Source: Rothia sp. (in: high G+C Gram-positive bacteria) (lineage in GTDB: Bacteria > Actinomycetota > Actinomycetes > Actinomycetales > Micrococcaceae). Taken from it: 64,000 nucleotides of DNA. The notes beneath the pieces were generated by a model. The model had not been told where the DNA came from. It saw only the letters and a list, made by a program, of their open reading frames with translations, and made no database searches. Location: assembly GCA_030524105.1 (NCBI GenBank), contig JAUNHE010000009.1:35859-99858 (forward strand), given 5' to 3'. Position 1 is the stretch's first letter. Each line of letters begins with the position of its first letter. Shown piece after piece: positions 7,698 through 17,697 of the stretch. Both the position numbers and the translations under genes were made by a program.

Positions 7698-8990
7698 TTA
7701 CGGGCGAACATGACCGTCGCCACGGATAATCCATTTGCTGGTAGTCAGCTGTTCTAGACCCATGGGACCGCGGGCATGAAGTTTTTGGGTGGAAATACCC
7801 ACTTCGGCTCCTAAACCAAACTGACCACCGTCAGTAAAACGGGTTGAAGCATTCACATAAACTGCTGCTGAGTCAATCTCACGAATAAAGGTTTCAGCCC
7901 GCTCTAAATCGTTGGTAAGAATAGCCTCCGAATGGCCGCTGCTATATTTACGAATATGAGAGATAGCCCGCTCAAGATTATCTACCGTTGCAACGGCTAA
8001 GTCCAAGGAGCCATACTCTGTAGCCCAATCCTGCTCCCCTGCATCTACAGCCTGAACGCCCGGGGGCAAAATCTGCCGAGTCCGCTGGTCAACGTGGAGT
8101 GTTACACCCGCCTGGGCCAGACGCTCAAGTATCTTTGGAGCCGCCGCTGCATCGGGAGCAAGCAGCAGAGTTTCAACAGTGTTACAGGTACCCGGACGCT
8201 GCGTCTTAGCATTAAGAATAATTTCTGGAGCTGTTTTGGGATCAGCACTGCTATCCACATAAATATGGCAGTTTCCCTCACCCGTTTCTATAACGGGCAC
8301 CCGAGCATTGTTAATAACCGACTGGATTAGCTGGCGGCCCCCTCTAGGAATAAGAACGTCAAGATGACCGCGAGAAAGCATCATAGCCTGGGCACCTTGC
8401 CTGCCATACTGGTCTACCGACTGGACGGCATCCATAGGCAGGCCGCTGCGGTCAAGAGCAGAACGAATAATACGGGTTATTGTTTGATTCGTTTTTTCTG
8501 CTGCGCTACCGCCACGAAGCATAATAGCGTTACCGGATTTAAGGGCCAGCCCAGCAATATCCACCGTAACATTTGGCCTGGCTTCGTAGATTGCCCCAAC
8601 AACCCCCAGCGGAACCCTGATCTGCTGTAGACGCAGCCCATTGGGCAGAGTCCTACCGCTGATAACAGACCCAACCGGATCCGGCAAGGCAATTAACTGG
8701 TGCAGGGCCTGAGCTAATTCTTTAACACGCTGGGGGCTTAAGGCCAGCCTATCGAGCATAGCTTCACTCATGCCCTCCTGGCGCTGTTGCGTCAAGTCAT
8801 CCCGGTTACGGGCAACAATCACTTCCGTATTTTCTTCTAAAGCTTGCGCAATAGCCGCCAGAGCAGCGTTTTTCCACTGGCTATCTGCCTTAGCCAAAAC
8901 CCGGGAAGAAATACGGGCATCGTAGGCCATATCCTGGATGTCTTTAAGGACCGTCTCTGGAACAGTCATTTCTTGATTGCTGGAGGTCAT
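7698..8990 (-). CDS. proA: Gamma-glutamyl phosphate reductase
   Basis: NADPH-dependent reduction of gamma-glutamyl phosphate to glutamate semialdehyde, second step of proline synthesis. The 430-residue ALDH-fold protein has the catalytic Cys at ~269 in KTQRPGTCNTVE and the signature VYVNASTRFTDGGQFGLGAE near 375-394. It starts 34 bases after proB, so the two form an operon and give both enzymes whose unstable intermediate must be passed on. Confidence 0.96.
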   Translation of the reverse strand: MTSSNQEMTVPETVLKDIQDMAYDARISSRVLAKADSQWKNAALAAIAQALEENTEVIVARNRDDLTQQRQEGMSEAMLDRLALSPQRVKELAQALHQLIALPDPVGSVISGRTLPNGLRLQQIRVPLGVVGAIYEARPNVTVDIAGLALKSGNAIMLRGGSAAEKTNQTITRIIRSALDRSGLPMDAVQSVDQYGRQGAQAMMLSRGHLDVLIPRGGRQLIQSVINNARVPVIETGEGNCHIYVDSSADPKTAPEIILNAKTQRPGTCNTVETLLLAPDAAAAPKILERLAQAGVTLHVDQRTRQILPPGVQAVDAGEQDWATEYGSLDLAVATVDNLERAISHIRKYSSGHSEAILTNDLERAETFIREIDSAAVYVNASTRFTDGGQFGLGAEVGISTQKLHARGPMGLEQLTTSKWIIRGDGHVRP

Positions 8991-9023
8991 AGTCTTATCC
9001 TAACTAGTGGTAGGGGTCATTGA

Positions 9024-10184
9024 CTAGCTAGTCGTGAGAACAATGTTATCCGCATGCACCAGCGTGCCATCGTAGCTTAAGCCCATCTGCTGCTGGATCT
9101 GCTGGCTACGTTTACCCACCATCTCAGCCGTCTCCTGCCAATCATAGGAGCTAAGACCGTGGGCAAGAATTCGACCTGAAGGGTCACAGATAGCAAGAGG
9201 ATCACCGGCATCAAAACGTCCGCTAACAGCAGTGGCGCCAATAGCTAGCAGAGAGCTACGACGCTGGACGGCAGCTGCTGCACCAGCATCAACGCTGATG
9301 CTGCCAGTAATTTCAGCTAAATGCTCTAACCAAAGAGACTGAACAGGACGCCTGCTGCCGGTAGCGTAAAACCAGGTACCCACCTTTTCACCGGCCAAGG
9401 CAGCTGCTGCACAGCTAGTGGCACTAATAAGAGTAGGAATACCCGATGAAGCGGCTAACTGGGCGGCTTTAACCTTAGTGATCATGCCGCCCGAACCTAC
9501 TGCAGCTGTGCCGGCCCCTCCAATTTTACTGCCCTCTAGATCCGCCAAACTACGAACGCTACTAATCTTTTGTCCGCCCTGTCCGGGAGGGGCATCATAG
9601 AGAGCGTCAACATCGGAAAGAAGAATAAGCAGGTCCGCTTTAACGGCGTGCGCAACCAAAGCTGCAATCCTGTCGTTGTCACCAAACTTTAGTTCTGTGG
9701 TAGCTACGGCATCATTTTCGTTAATGATCGGCATAACCCCCAGCTCTAGCAGACGCTCCAGCTGACGGTGGATATTGCGGTAGCGATCTCGGGCCATTAG
9801 GTCTGTTGCAGTAAGCAGTACCTGCGAGACCTTTACCCCGTAACGGGCAAAGGTCTCGGTATAGCGAGTCATTAAGAGAGACTGGCCCACAGAGGCTGCC
9901 GCCTGCAAGGTTGCTAGATCTTTAGGGCGACGGGTCAGCCCCAGAGGAGCCAGCCCCGCTGCAATAGCCCCGGAAGAGACCAAGAGAAGTTCCAGCTGCG
10001 GCCTGGCTGCCTTGGCTTGAGAAAGTACATCAATGATGGTGGCGATAGCCAGCTCATCCAAGGAATTTTTAAGAGAGGTTAAGGATGAGGAACCAACCTT
10101 AACCACGATCCTCCTGGCCTGAGCAATATCGGCACGTTCTACAATGAGGCTGCGCCGGTAGGTGTCCTGGCTACGCTTACTCAT
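9024..10184 (-). CDS. proB: Glutamate 5-kinase with PUA domain
   Basis: ATP-dependent phosphorylation of glutamate, the feedback-controlled first step of proline synthesis. The amino-acid kinase domain starts at [13 protein letters not shown] and includes INENDAVA and [13 protein letters not shown]; the C-terminal ~90 residues form a PUA domain ([22 protein letters not shown]). I chose the ATG at 10184, which has AAGGACC upstream and overlaps the end of obgE by eight bases. An in-frame ATG 39 bases further upstream is possible but lies deeper inside obgE. The overlap suggests translational coupling with obgE. Confidence 0.93.
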   Translation of the reverse strand: MSKRSQDTYRRSLIVERADIAQARRIVVKVGSSSLTSLKNSLDELAIATIIDVLSQAKAARPQLELLLVSSGAIAAGLAPLGLTRRPKDLATLQAAASVGQSLLMTRYTETFARYGVKVSQVLLTATDLMARDRYRNIHRQLERLLELGVMPIINENDAVATTELKFGDNDRIAALVAHAVKADLLILLSDVDALYDAPPGQGGQKISSVRSLADLEGSKIGGAGTAAVGSGGMITKVKAAQLAASSGIPTLISATSCAAAALAGEKVGTWFYATGSRRPVQSLWLEHLAEITGSISVDAGAAAAVQRRSSLLAIGATAVSGRFDAGDPLAICDPSGRILAHGLSSYDWQETAEMVGKRSQQIQQQMGLSYDGTLVHADNIVLTTS

Positions 10185-11748
10185 GCGGCTGATGGTCCTT
10201 GGACCCTGTTTTTTTGCGCTCAAGCGATTCCGTCCAGATACCGGCTTGACGTTCAGCTTCTAATTCGGCCCTGGCTTCGGCTTTAGCATCCATACGCTCA
10301 TGGTAGTGGGCCTTTCGCTCTGCCCGAGTGGGCCGAATCAGCTCTTCAAGCCGGGAGTCTGTTCCTCTCGGGGAGGACAAGACTTCTGCCCCAGTCACCA
10401 TGGTAGGCTCCCAGTCAAAGACAACTGCGTCCTGAGCCTGCCCGATCACCACGGCTTCCCCAGCTTTAGCACCCACTTTAAAGAGCTGTTCTTCAATACC
10501 GAGCCTGGCAAACCTATCCGCCAGGTAACCAACGGCTTCATCGTTATTGAAGTCTGTTTGCTGCACCCACTTTTCAGGCTTTTCACCTAAGATTCTGTAC
10601 AGGGGCTGCAGATTGTGCTCTTCTTTACGGATGGTGAACTCTACTTTTTTCTTACCAGATTTAAGGGCCGGTGGGTGAATCACCGGGTTTTCTTGGACCC
10701 TGGCCAGCTGCGCCTGCTGCTGACGGTCCCGCTCCACCAGGGCAGCCATAGCAAAGGTTAGCTCTTTAAGGCCCTGGTGGGAAACCGTTGAAATCTGGTA
10801 AACAGCTAACCCCATTTTTTCAAACTCTTCACGCACAAATTCTGCTAACTCCAGGGCCTCAGGAACATCAATCTTGTTGAGAACCACCAGCTGGGGCCGC
10901 TCATGCAGGGGTGTAACCACCCCTGCGGTAGGATCAACCGAATAATTTTGAAGCTCTTTTTGAATAACCCGATAATCGCTAACTGGGTCTCGACCCGGTT
11001 CTAGTGTGGCACAGTCAATAACGTGCACCAGGGCTGATGAGCGTTCTACGTGGCGTAGAAAGCGCTGACCTAGACCCTTTCCCTGGGATGCTCCTTCAAT
11101 AAGACCGGGCACGTCTGCCACCGTGTAACGAACCTGCCCTGCTTCTACAACACCCAGGTGAGGAGTTAGCGTGGTAAAGGGGTAGGCTGCAATCTTAGGT
11201 CGGGCTGCAGACAGTGCCGCAATCAGTGAAGATTTGCCCGCGCTAGGGTAACCAACAAGGGCAATATCTGCAATGGATTTAAGTTCCAGAACAAGTTCTC
11301 GTTCCTGGCCAGCTGTCCCCAGGAGGGCAAAGCCGGGAGCCTTACGTTTGGGTGAGGCTAAGGCTGCATTGCCCAGGCCACCCTGACCGCCGCGGGCAGC
11401 CAGATAGCTGGCACCCGGATCCAGCAAATCTGCTAGCACCTGCCCCTGGCTATCCTTAACAACAGTGCCCTGGGGTACCTTCAGCAGCAAGGATTGACCT
11501 TTCTGACCATGGTGCATATCCCCGCGGCCAATATCACCGTTAGGGGCGTGCTGATGAGGATTATGATGAAAGTTAAGCAGGGTGGTTACCTGCGGATCTA
11601 CCTGCAGAATAACATCTCCACCGTTGCCCCCATTGCCACCGTTTGGGCCGGCAAGGGGTTTAAATTTTTCGCGGCGAACCGAGACACAGCCGTTACCTCC
11701 GTGGCCGCCGGATACCTGCAAAACGACACGGTCTACGAACTCTGCCAC
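10177..11748 (-). CDS. obgE: GTPase Obg/CgtA
   Basis: Essential GTPase acting in late 50S assembly and stress control. Domains in order: glycine-rich Obg fold (residues 1-~158, with GGHGGNGC and [13 protein letters not shown]), G domain (GYPSAGKSS Walker [11 protein letters not shown]3, NKID G4), then the OCT domain typical of actinobacterial and Gram-positive Obg, plus a basic, disordered tail. The start is taken as the GTG at 11748 (VAEFVDRV...), which has AGGAG nine bases upstream and matches the family N terminus; an ATG 72 bases upstream would add unrelated residues. Length is 523 residues. Confidence 0.95.
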   Translation of the reverse strand: MAEFVDRVVLQVSGGHGGNGCVSVRREKFKPLAGPNGGNGGNGGDVILQVDPQVTTLLNFHHNPHQHAPNGDIGRGDMHHGQKGQSLLLKVPQGTVVKDSQGQVLADLLDPGASYLAARGGQGGLGNAALASPKRKAPGFALLGTAGQERELVLELKSIADIALVGYPSAGKSSLIAALSAARPKIAAYPFTTLTPHLGVVEAGQVRYTVADVPGLIEGASQGKGLGQRFLRHVERSSALVHVIDCATLEPGRDPVSDYRVIQKELQNYSVDPTAGVVTPLHERPQLVVLNKIDVPEALELAEFVREEFEKMGLAVYQISTVSHQGLKELTFAMAALVERDRQQQAQLARVQENPVIHPPALKSGKKKVEFTIRKEEHNLQPLYRILGEKPEKWVQQTDFNNDEAVGYLADRFARLGIEEQLFKVGAKAGEAVVIGQAQDAVVFDWEPTMVTGAEVLSSPRGTDSRLEELIRPTRAERKAHYHERMDAKAEARAELEAERQAGIWTESLERKKTGSKDHQPHE

Positions 11749-11823
11749 ACAAATCGTCTCCTTATTGGGCACTGGCCTTAACTTTTTCAATTCTGCCATA
11801 TCGGGCCCACAATACGACAACTA

Positions 11824-11860
11824 CAAAAAGAGGGTAAACACCTCAGGTGCCTACCCTCTT
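11824..11860 (-). terminator. Terminator/attenuator between rpmA and obgE
   Basis: A nested hairpin: AAGAGGGTA (11828-11836) pairs with TACCCTCTT (11852-11860), enclosing a second CACCT/AGGTG stem. Read on the minus strand it ends in CTCTTTTTG, so it follows rpmA and probably limits read-through into obgE. Confidence 0.75.
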
Positions 11861-11885
11861 CTTTTGCTATGACTAAATCAGTACA

Positions 11886-12140
11886 TTACTGAGCGGCAAG
11901 AATATTAACAACCTTGCGTCCCTTACGGGTTCCAAATTCAACCTCGCCTGCAGCAAGAGCGAATAGGGTGTCGTCACCACCACGGCCAACATTGCTGCCA
12001 GGATGGAAGTGGGTGCCTCGCTGGCGAACAAGGATTTCGCCTGCGTTAACAGTCTGCCCACCAAAACGCTTAACACCCAGGTACTGGGGGTTGGAATCAC
12101 GACCGTTGCGGGTTGAGCTCGCGCCCTTTTTATGTGCCAT
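11886..12140 (-). CDS. rpmA: 50S ribosomal protein bL27
   Basis: bL27 reaches the peptidyl-transferase centre with its N-terminal tail. The 84-residue protein starts [16 protein letters not shown] with no cleavable extension of the Firmicutes type, and contains the signature [17 protein letters not shown] at ~27-43. AGGTAGG precedes the ATG. It follows rplU by 49 bases in the classical rplU-rpmA operon. Confidence 0.98.
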   Translation of the reverse strand: MAHKKGASSTRNGRDSNPQYLGVKRFGGQTVNAGEILVRQRGTHFHPGSNVGRGGDDTLFALAAGEVEFGTRKGRKVVNILAAQ

Positions 12141-12189
12141 CTATGCCTACCTTAAGTAAAAATTCTTCGAAGATCCAGAGCTTACTGTA

Positions 12190-12501
12190 CTATGCGTTGA
12201 TCGCGGTAATCTTGACGGTCGTAAGGTCTGCCCGGAAGCCCTGACGCTTCTTGTAGCCGGTCTTGTTTTTAAATTTCTGAATAACGATCTTTGGTCCACG
12301 CAGGTCCTCGATCTTCTCAGCAGTTACCGTTGCAGAAGCCAGGGTCTTAGCATCGGCAGTGACCTTGTCCCCATCAACCAGCAGCAGTACAGGCAGCTCA
12401 ATGGTGCTACCGGGCTCACCAGCGACGCGGTCAAGGGTAACGAGGTCTCCTACTGAAACCTTTTCCTGGCGGCCGCCAGCGCGGACAATCGCGTATGCCA
12501 C
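12190..12501 (-). CDS. rplU: 50S ribosomal protein bL21
   Basis: bL21 binds 23S rRNA in the large subunit. The 103-residue form [19 protein letters not shown]... to KVKITAINA matches the family from end to end; the C terminus has [14 protein letters not shown]. The start is taken as the GTG at 12501, the conserved family start. An in-frame ATG 24 bases further upstream (MSREVSSQ) and a longer frame exist but add residues not seen in bL21. It is first gene of rplU-rpmA, downstream of rne. Confidence 0.95.
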   Translation of the reverse strand: MAYAIVRAGGRQEKVSVGDLVTLDRVAGEPGSTIELPVLLLVDGDKVTADAKTLASATVTAEKIEDLRGPKIVIQKFKNKTGYKKRQGFRADLTTVKITAINA

Positions 12502-12639
12502 TTGGGAACTCACTTCTCTCGACATCTTTAGTTTGAACATTAAATTCGACCAAGCGCAGACCCAGTAGCAAACGAGCAGCACAGCCAGAAAGTATCTGAC
12601 ACTAGGCTATGCGGTAATTTATTTGGGTTCGCGCTTATC

Positions 12640-12676
12640 GAGCATTTCTAGCGGTTACCCGCTAGCCAAGGTGCTC
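12640..12676 (-). promoter_or_regulatory. Stem-loop in the rne-rplU intergenic leader
   Basis: On the minus strand GAGCA (12676-12672) and TGCTC (12644-12640) close an outer helix, and CTAGCGG/CCGCTAG forms an inner seven-base-pair helix with a four-base loop (12648-12665). It lies ~140 bases upstream of rplU with no T-run. It could be a ribosomal-protein leader or an RNase processing site; a separate small hairpin, GCCCT/AGGGC, is at 12741-12753. Confidence 0.4.
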
Positions 12677-12777
12677 ATTCTACACCTTATCTTTAAGGGC
12701 ATAATCTAAAACAGCACCGAAAAGATAGACTACGATAATAGCCCTGTTAGGGCAAGTGACACGCCGCAATTTTGCGC

Positions 12778-15696
12778 TTACTTACCCTCACGTTTGATCT
12801 GGCTAGCCGAAACACCGACACCCAACATCATGGGCTCAGCTTCCTGGGCAGGAGGCTTACTTTCTTGAACAGAAGCAAGCACCTTGCCGGCGCCCTGACT
12901 AGGCTTAAGCTCTTCGGTATTGACCGTACCCGTTAGACCGCTGCTCACTGCCCGCCGCGGTCGCTTCTTCTTTTTGCTAGGAGCAGCCTGGGCCGGGCTA
13001 GCCGAAGTAGAACTAGCTGCCTTTTGAGCTGCAGGTGCAGACCGTGATACACCCTGGTGACGGCTTGGCGCCCCCTGCTTATGAGCAGCTGCCCCAGCCG
13101 AGCTAGTTTCAGCCTGGCGAGATGACAGATCACGTCCAGCTTTCTGAGAAGCCCTGGCCCGGGCTTCTCCAGCCCGAATAGCTTCATAACGAGAAGAATT
13201 CTGGGTAAAACGAGCCGTTAGGTCCTTATCAGGATCGGCAGCGTCAGAATTACTGCCCAAGCGCTCCGCTTTAAGATCTACCGTTTTCTTAGCTGGAGTA
13301 AGCGCTCTTTCAGAGCTCTTCTGATCAAAAACTTGGGATAAATCTTCCAAGGTAAAGGAGCCCTGCTCCCCCATAGAGTCCTGGGAGGGGTCTGACCTTT
13401 CAGAACTCTGGTGTTGGGGTACTTCAACAACTTTTCCGGCAATTGTCAGTAGCAGCTGAGGCTGATCAGACAGGGTTCCTAGACCGCTATCCTGACCTTG
13501 GGCAGCAAGAGCAGCCTCCTGCTTATTTTTCTTGCGGCGTTTACGTTTACGAGCATTCTTAGACTCAGTCTGTGGCGATTCTGAGCCGTCCGAGTCAGCG
13601 GTATCGCCTTGAGCACTAGCAGCGGCAATACTGGCCAAGGCCTGACGCCGAGCCTGATCCTTCTGCTCCTGCTCTAGGTCACGTGCTGCCTCTTCCGAAC
13701 GGGCTTCAAGAATCCGCTGCTGCTTTTGATTTCTCACCTTACGTCGATCTTCACGATCGTGCCGGTGAATGTAGTCGCTACCCACGGTGCTGCCCTGTAG
13801 CGGCTGATCGTGCACGATAATTCCCCTACCGGCGCAGGCTTCACAGGGCTCTGAGAAAACCTCTAACAAGCCGGTTCCCATACGCTTACGAGTCATCTGA
13901 ACCAGGCCAAGTGAGGTAACCTCTGCAACCTGGTGTTTAGTTCTATCCCTGCCCAGGCACTCCACCAAACGACGCAGAACCAGCTCCCGGTTGGATTCAA
14001 GCACCATGTCGATAAAGTCAATAACAATGATGCCGCCAATATCGCGCAGACGCAGCTGGCGGACAATCTCCTCGGCAGCTTCAAGATTATTCTTTGTAAC
14101 GGTTTCTTCTAAGTTGCCGCCCGAACCCGTAAATTTACCGGTATTGACATCAACAACGGTCATAGCCTCGGTACGGTCAATGACTAAGGAGCCTCCCGAA
14201 GGCAAAAAGACCTTTCTATCCAGAGCCTTCTGTAACTGCTCATCAATTCGGAAGGAGGTAAAGAGGTCTTCGTCTTCCTCCCATTTTCTGAGCCGGTCAA
14301 CTAGATCCGGTGCCATATAGGTTAGGTAGGCTTCAATAGAATCCCAGGCTGCCTGCCCCTGTACCGTCATGGCAGAAAAATCTTCGTTAAAGACATCACG
14401 AACAGTTTTGATGGTCAGATCGGGCTCTTGATACAGCATCTCTGGAGCTAAAGTTTTGGGGGCATTAGCCTGCTGCTCAATTTCTTCCCACTGGGCCCTA
14501 AGCCGGTTAATGTCGTGCGTCAGCTCATCCTCAGAGGCTCCCTCGGCGGCCGTACGCACAATAACCCCGGCGCCTTCAGGCAGCTTGTCTTTAAGGATTT
14601 TTTTCAGCCGGGTCCGTTCCGTATCGGGCAATTTTCGGGAAATACCCGTCATGCTTCCGCCGGGAACATAGACCAAAAACCGGCCCGGTAAGGAAACCTG
14701 ACTGGTCAGGCGAGCGCCCTTATGGCCCACTGGATCCTTGGTGACCTGGACGAGGACGGAGTCACCGGCTTTAAGGGCGTTTTCGATCTTGCGGGGTGTG
14801 CCTTCTAAGCCGGAGACGTCCCAGTTTACTTCGCCGGCGTAGAGGACGGCGTTGCGGCCGCGGCCGATGTCTACGAAGGCTGCTTCCATGGAGGGTAGGA
14901 CGTTTTGTACCTTGCCTAAATAGACGTTGCCGATGAGGGAATCTTGTTGGGTTTTGGAGACAAAGTGTTCGGCTAAGATGCCGTCTTCGAGGACGCCAAT
15001 TTGGATTCTATGGTCTTTTTGGCGTACTACCATTTGCCGGTCTACTGATTCGCGGCGTGCTAGGAATTCTGCTTGGGAGAGGCCGCGTTGGCGGCGGCCG
15101 GTTTGTCGGGACTCTCTACGGCGCAGTTTTTTTGCTTCAAGGCGGGTGGATCCGCGTAGTCCGGTGACTCGGTTGGTGGTGTGGGAGTCGGAGAGGCGCG
15201 GGGTTCTGACTTTGGTGACGGTGTTTTCTGGGTCTCCGTCGCCGCCGCCTTCTATTTCGATGTCTTGTTCTCCTCGGCGTCTGCGGCGGCGTCGGCGTGA
15301 GGTTACTTCTTCTTCGTCGTAGTTAAGTTCGGCCAGGCGGCGTTGGCGGCGTTCTGCCTCTTGTGCTTGCCGGCGGGCTTGCCGTTCGGCTTTGACTTTT
15401 TCGTTAATTTCTTCTAGGTCTGGTGCGAAGAAAAGCAGCTTGTTGGGGGAGGCTGCTACGGTGATGGATTCTAGTTCTTGGGCTAGAATTTCGCGTTGGC
15501 TGACCTGGTTGTCTTGCTGGGCTTCTTGGTTTTCTGCCTGAGCTTGTTCTAGGTCTTGTTCTGGGTCGGCTGCTGGTTGGGGATAGTTCTCTTCTTGCTG
15601 GGTTTCAGCTAGAGGAGCAGAGGTTTGTGCTACCAGTTCCTGTTGGGCTGAGTCGTCCTGGGAGGCAAGCTCTTGCGACTCGTAAGAATCACTCAT
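12778..15696 (-). CDS. rne: Ribonuclease E/G
   Basis: Endoribonuclease starting mRNA decay and processing rRNA and tRNA precursors. Layout of the 972 residues: acidic, low-complexity N-terminal extension (1-~120), an Arg-rich cluster ~130-145, S1 domain ~250-340 (GNVYLGKVQNVLPSMEAAFVD), catalytic domain with DVNTGKFTG (~514) and IVIDFIDM (~555), the Zn-link CEAC at ~617-620, and a long basic/acidic C-terminal tail. The catalytic core is thus sandwiched between two disordered regions, as in actinobacterial RNase E. AGGAG lies ten bases before the ATG. Third-position base choice changes abruptly near 14,700-14,760 (see findings). Confidence 0.95.
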   Translation of the reverse strand: MSDSYESQELASQDDSAQQELVAQTSAPLAETQQEENYPQPAADPEQDLEQAQAENQEAQQDNQVSQREILAQELESITVAASPNKLLFFAPDLEEINEKVKAERQARRQAQEAERRQRRLAELNYDEEEVTSRRRRRRRRGEQDIEIEGGGDGDPENTVTKVRTPRLSDSHTTNRVTGLRGSTRLEAKKLRRRESRQTGRRQRGLSQAEFLARRESVDRQMVVRQKDHRIQIGVLEDGILAEHFVSKTQQDSLIGNVYLGKVQNVLPSMEAAFVDIGRGRNAVLYAGEVNWDVSGLEGTPRKIENALKAGDSVLVQVTKDPVGHKGARLTSQVSLPGRFLVYVPGGSMTGISRKLPDTERTRLKKILKDKLPEGAGVIVRTAAEGASEDELTHDINRLRAQWEEIEQQANAPKTLAPEMLYQEPDLTIKTVRDVFNEDFSAMTVQGQAAWDSIEAYLTYMAPDLVDRLRKWEEDEDLFTSFRIDEQLQKALDRKVFLPSGGSLVIDRTEAMTVVDVNTGKFTGSGGNLEETVTKNNLEAAEEIVRQLRLRDIGGIIVIDFIDMVLESNRELVLRRLVECLGRDRTKHQVAEVTSLGLVQMTRKRMGTGLLEVFSEPCEACAGRGIIVHDQPLQGSTVGSDYIHRHDREDRRKVRNQKQQRILEARSEEAARDLEQEQKDQARRQALASIAAASAQGDTADSDGSESPQTESKNARKRKRRKKNKQEAALAAQGQDSGLGTLSDQPQLLLTIAGKVVEVPQHQSSERSDPSQDSMGEQGSFTLEDLSQVFDQKSSERALTPAKKTVDLKAERLGSNSDAADPDKDLTARFTQNSSRYEAIRAGEARARASQKAGRDLSSRQAETSSAGAAAHKQGAPSRHQGVSRSAPAAQKAASSTSASPAQAAPSKKKKRPRRAVSSGLTGTVNTEELKPSQGAGKVLASVQESKPPAQEAEPMMLGVGVSASQIKREGK

Positions 15697-16084
15697 TAAA
15701 TTTTTCTCCTGTGGTATGACCAGCCGTACCGGGTTTTACCACCTCATCTACGTGGGTTAGCTTTAGCTAAGCCTATAAGTCTTTTATTACTTAACTCTCT
15801 CAAGCCTTGGCTGGCGATTTACTGTGAACTAGGCTCTTTCTTCAATGTAGGGCTCACAGCGTGTTAAGCCGGCGAGTATCTCTGCATGCCGGTGCTTCTA
15901 ACACCGGTCTTCTTGTGCAGTCTTCATGAATTTTCACGGTACACTCACACATAGAAATCTCTGTCCGGGCAGGGATTTTGAGTACGGACAAAAGCCTGCC
16001 TCTGTCATTCTCTCATACCTATGGCAGATTTCTCAGGTATAAATCAGTAATATGGGTAAGGATTTGTGCCCATGGAAGGAAGCT
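15697..16084. other. Divergent intergenic region rne / VKOR
   Basis: A 388-base region with no coding potential on either strand. It must hold the rne promoter and probably a long rne 5' leader, plus the VKOR promoter. I see AT-rich patches and a pair of imperfect repeats near 15,960-16,000 (gtccgggcagggattt / gtacggacaaaagcc) but no motif I can name. Confidence 0.4.
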
Positions 16085-16714
16085 ATGCCCCAACAGTCCC
16101 TCACCGCAGACGATCACGACGAACGCGGCGGTCTAGAGAAGTCTCTTGACCGTAGCTTTGCTTTGCTCTCGTTACTGACCGGTATTATTGCGCTTGTTTC
16201 GACGTCAATGCTGGTGTACGAGCGGCTGCAAATCTATATGGACGCTTCGCATGTCTCTGTCTGTGATGTTAATGCTTTGCTCAATTGTGGCACGGTGATG
16301 CGCACCCCCTACGCTGAGGTTTTTGGCTTCCCTAATCCCTTTATTGGTTTGGTGGGCTATAGCATTGTTATCACCATAGCTGCAGCACTGCTGGCTGGGG
16401 CTCGTTTTCGGCCTTGGTTCTGGTGGTCTATGGCTCTTGGTCACCTCTTGGCCTTTGCCTTTATACTCTATCTTTGGTACAACACTACTTTTGAGATTAA
16501 TGCGCTCTGCCTCTTTTGTATGATTGTGTGGGTGATGCAAATCATCCTGTTTGTTAAGGTTGTGGCGCGCAATATTGCTGTTTTTGGTCCGGCTAATCCT
16601 GCCCTGGTGCAGCCTATTGCCGGCTGGTCCTGGTTTGTTGTTGTTCTAATCCTTACCCTCATGTTTGGCATTATTATTATTAGGTTTTTTGACGTTATCG
16701 TAAATATGCTTTAG
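16085..16714 (+). CDS. Vitamin K epoxide reductase family protein
   Basis: Integral membrane thiol oxidoreductase that passes electrons from a DsbA-like partner to quinone, supporting disulfide formation outside the membrane in actinobacteria. In the 209-residue form, Cys60 and Cys68 (VCDVNALLNCG) form the shuttle pair and Cys142-Leu-Phe-Cys145 the CxxC at the quinone site; four to five hydrophobic helices are visible. The ATG at 16085 is chosen because AAGGA precedes it closely; an ATG 33 bases upstream lacks a ribosome site. It is monocistronic, with a strong terminator downstream. Confidence 0.92.
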   Translation: MPQQSLTADDHDERGGLEKSLDRSFALLSLLTGIIALVSTSMLVYERLQIYMDASHVSVCDVNALLNCGTVMRTPYAEVFGFPNPFIGLVGYSIVITIAAALLAGARFRPWFWWSMALGHLLAFAFILYLWYNTTFEINALCLFCMIVWVMQIILFVKVVARNIAVFGPANPALVQPIAGWSWFVVVLILTLMFGIIIIRFFDVIVNML

Positions 16715-16721
16715 CAGGGCA

Positions 16722-16758
16722 GGGGCTGGTTAGCCGAGGTTACCCAGCCCCTTTTTTT
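16722..16758 (+). terminator. Intrinsic terminator after VKOR gene
   Basis: GGGGCTGGGT-type stem: GGGGCTGGT (16722-16730) pairs with the ACCCAGCCCC arm ending at 16751, followed by seven T residues. Confidence 0.9.
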
Positions 16759-16784
16759 ACCGACCCTAAACTTGGGCTGAGCCC

Positions 16785-17201
16785 TTAGTCTGCAAACCAG
16801 ATAGCTATCTCTCGTTGGGCGGATTGGGGCGAGTCCGAACCGTGTACCAGGTTCTTTTGCACACCTTGGCCCCAGGATCTTCCTAGATCTGCACGGATAG
16901 TGCCTGCTGGTGCTGTTGTGGGTTCTGAGGGTCCCATAATGGTGCGGATTCCTTCAACAACCCGGTCGCCTTCAAAGATTGCTGCTACGACCGGTCCGGA
17001 GAGCATAAAATCAACCAGGGGCTGGTAAAAGGGTTTATCCCGGTGTTCAGCGTAGTGCTCGCTTAAGATTTCTGTGGTTGCTGTGAGCATTTTAAGCTCA
17101 ACCAGCTGGTAGCCCTTGGCTTCAATGCGGGCTAGAATCTGTCCGGTTAAACCCCGCTGAACCCCGTCGGGTTTAATAAGGATCAGGCTGCGTTCGGTCA
17201 T
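16785..17201 (-). CDS. ndk: Nucleoside diphosphate kinase
   Basis: Exchanges gamma-phosphates among NTPs and dNTPs through a phosphohistidine. The 138-residue protein has the family start ERSLILIKPDGVQRGL and the active-site signature NLVHGSDS with the catalytic His at ~120. Length is standard. It is last in the ileS-folC-DUF4233-ndk series, 57 bases after the DUF4233 gene. Confidence 0.97.
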   Translation of the reverse strand: MTERSLILIKPDGVQRGLTGQILARIEAKGYQLVELKMLTATTEILSEHYAEHRDKPFYQPLVDFMLSGPVVAAIFEGDRVVEGIRTIMGPSEPTTAPAGTIRADLGRSWGQGVQKNLVHGSDSPQSAQREIAIWFAD

Positions 17202-17258
17202 GTTTTCTCCTTTGTGTTGCCAACAGCTTCTACCCTAGAAGCTCTCTTGCACACTCTA

Positions 17259-17693
17259 TCAGGAGTTACTCTGTTCCCATTCAGCTTGCCGCTGTGCTCG
17301 TACCTTATTTTCCTGGTCAAGCCGGCTACCGATGTGCAGGGCATACCAGTAGGCTCCACAAAAGCATAGTGCCACAAAAAACATGGCTGGAAGGACTAAG
17401 CCGCTCATCAGCAGCAGGGCTTGGAGGATCCATCCTAGCTGGTAACCTCCTGTTTTTTTGAGCAGGGCCGGGCTCAGCAGAAAAGCAAGGGCTAGGCCTA
17501 AACCCAGGGTCCAGATCAGTGTTTTGTGGCCTTGGCTGGCTGAAAAATTCATGCCGAAGGTGGCCAGGGTTCCAAAGAAGGCTACCAGTGCTTCTAGGCT
17601 TAAAACCATGGCGGCAAGCGTGTGTTTAAGGGAGGACTGCTTCTTTTGCATTCCGGGCTGCCATTGGCGCTGTGCGCGGGTTAACCAGACCAC
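17259..17693 (-). CDS. DUF4233 membrane protein
   Basis: Small integral membrane protein conserved between folC and ndk in actinobacteria; function unknown. The 144-residue form starts at the GTG at 17693, which has AGGAG seven bases upstream, lying within the end of folC. An upstream ATG would overlap folC and has no ribosome site. Four hydrophobic helices follow (LAAMVLSLEALVAFFGTLA; LIWTLGLGLALAFLL; LGWILQALLLMSGLVLP; MFFVALCFCGAYWYAL), then a charged tail. Its four-base gap from folC implies co-translation. Confidence 0.85.
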   Translation of the reverse strand: MVWLTRAQRQWQPGMQKKQSSLKHTLAAMVLSLEALVAFFGTLATFGMNFSASQGHKTLIWTLGLGLALAFLLSPALLKKTGGYQLGWILQALLLMSGLVLPAMFFVALCFCGAYWYALHIGSRLDQENKVRAQRQAEWEQSNS

Positions 17694-17697
17694 TGAT

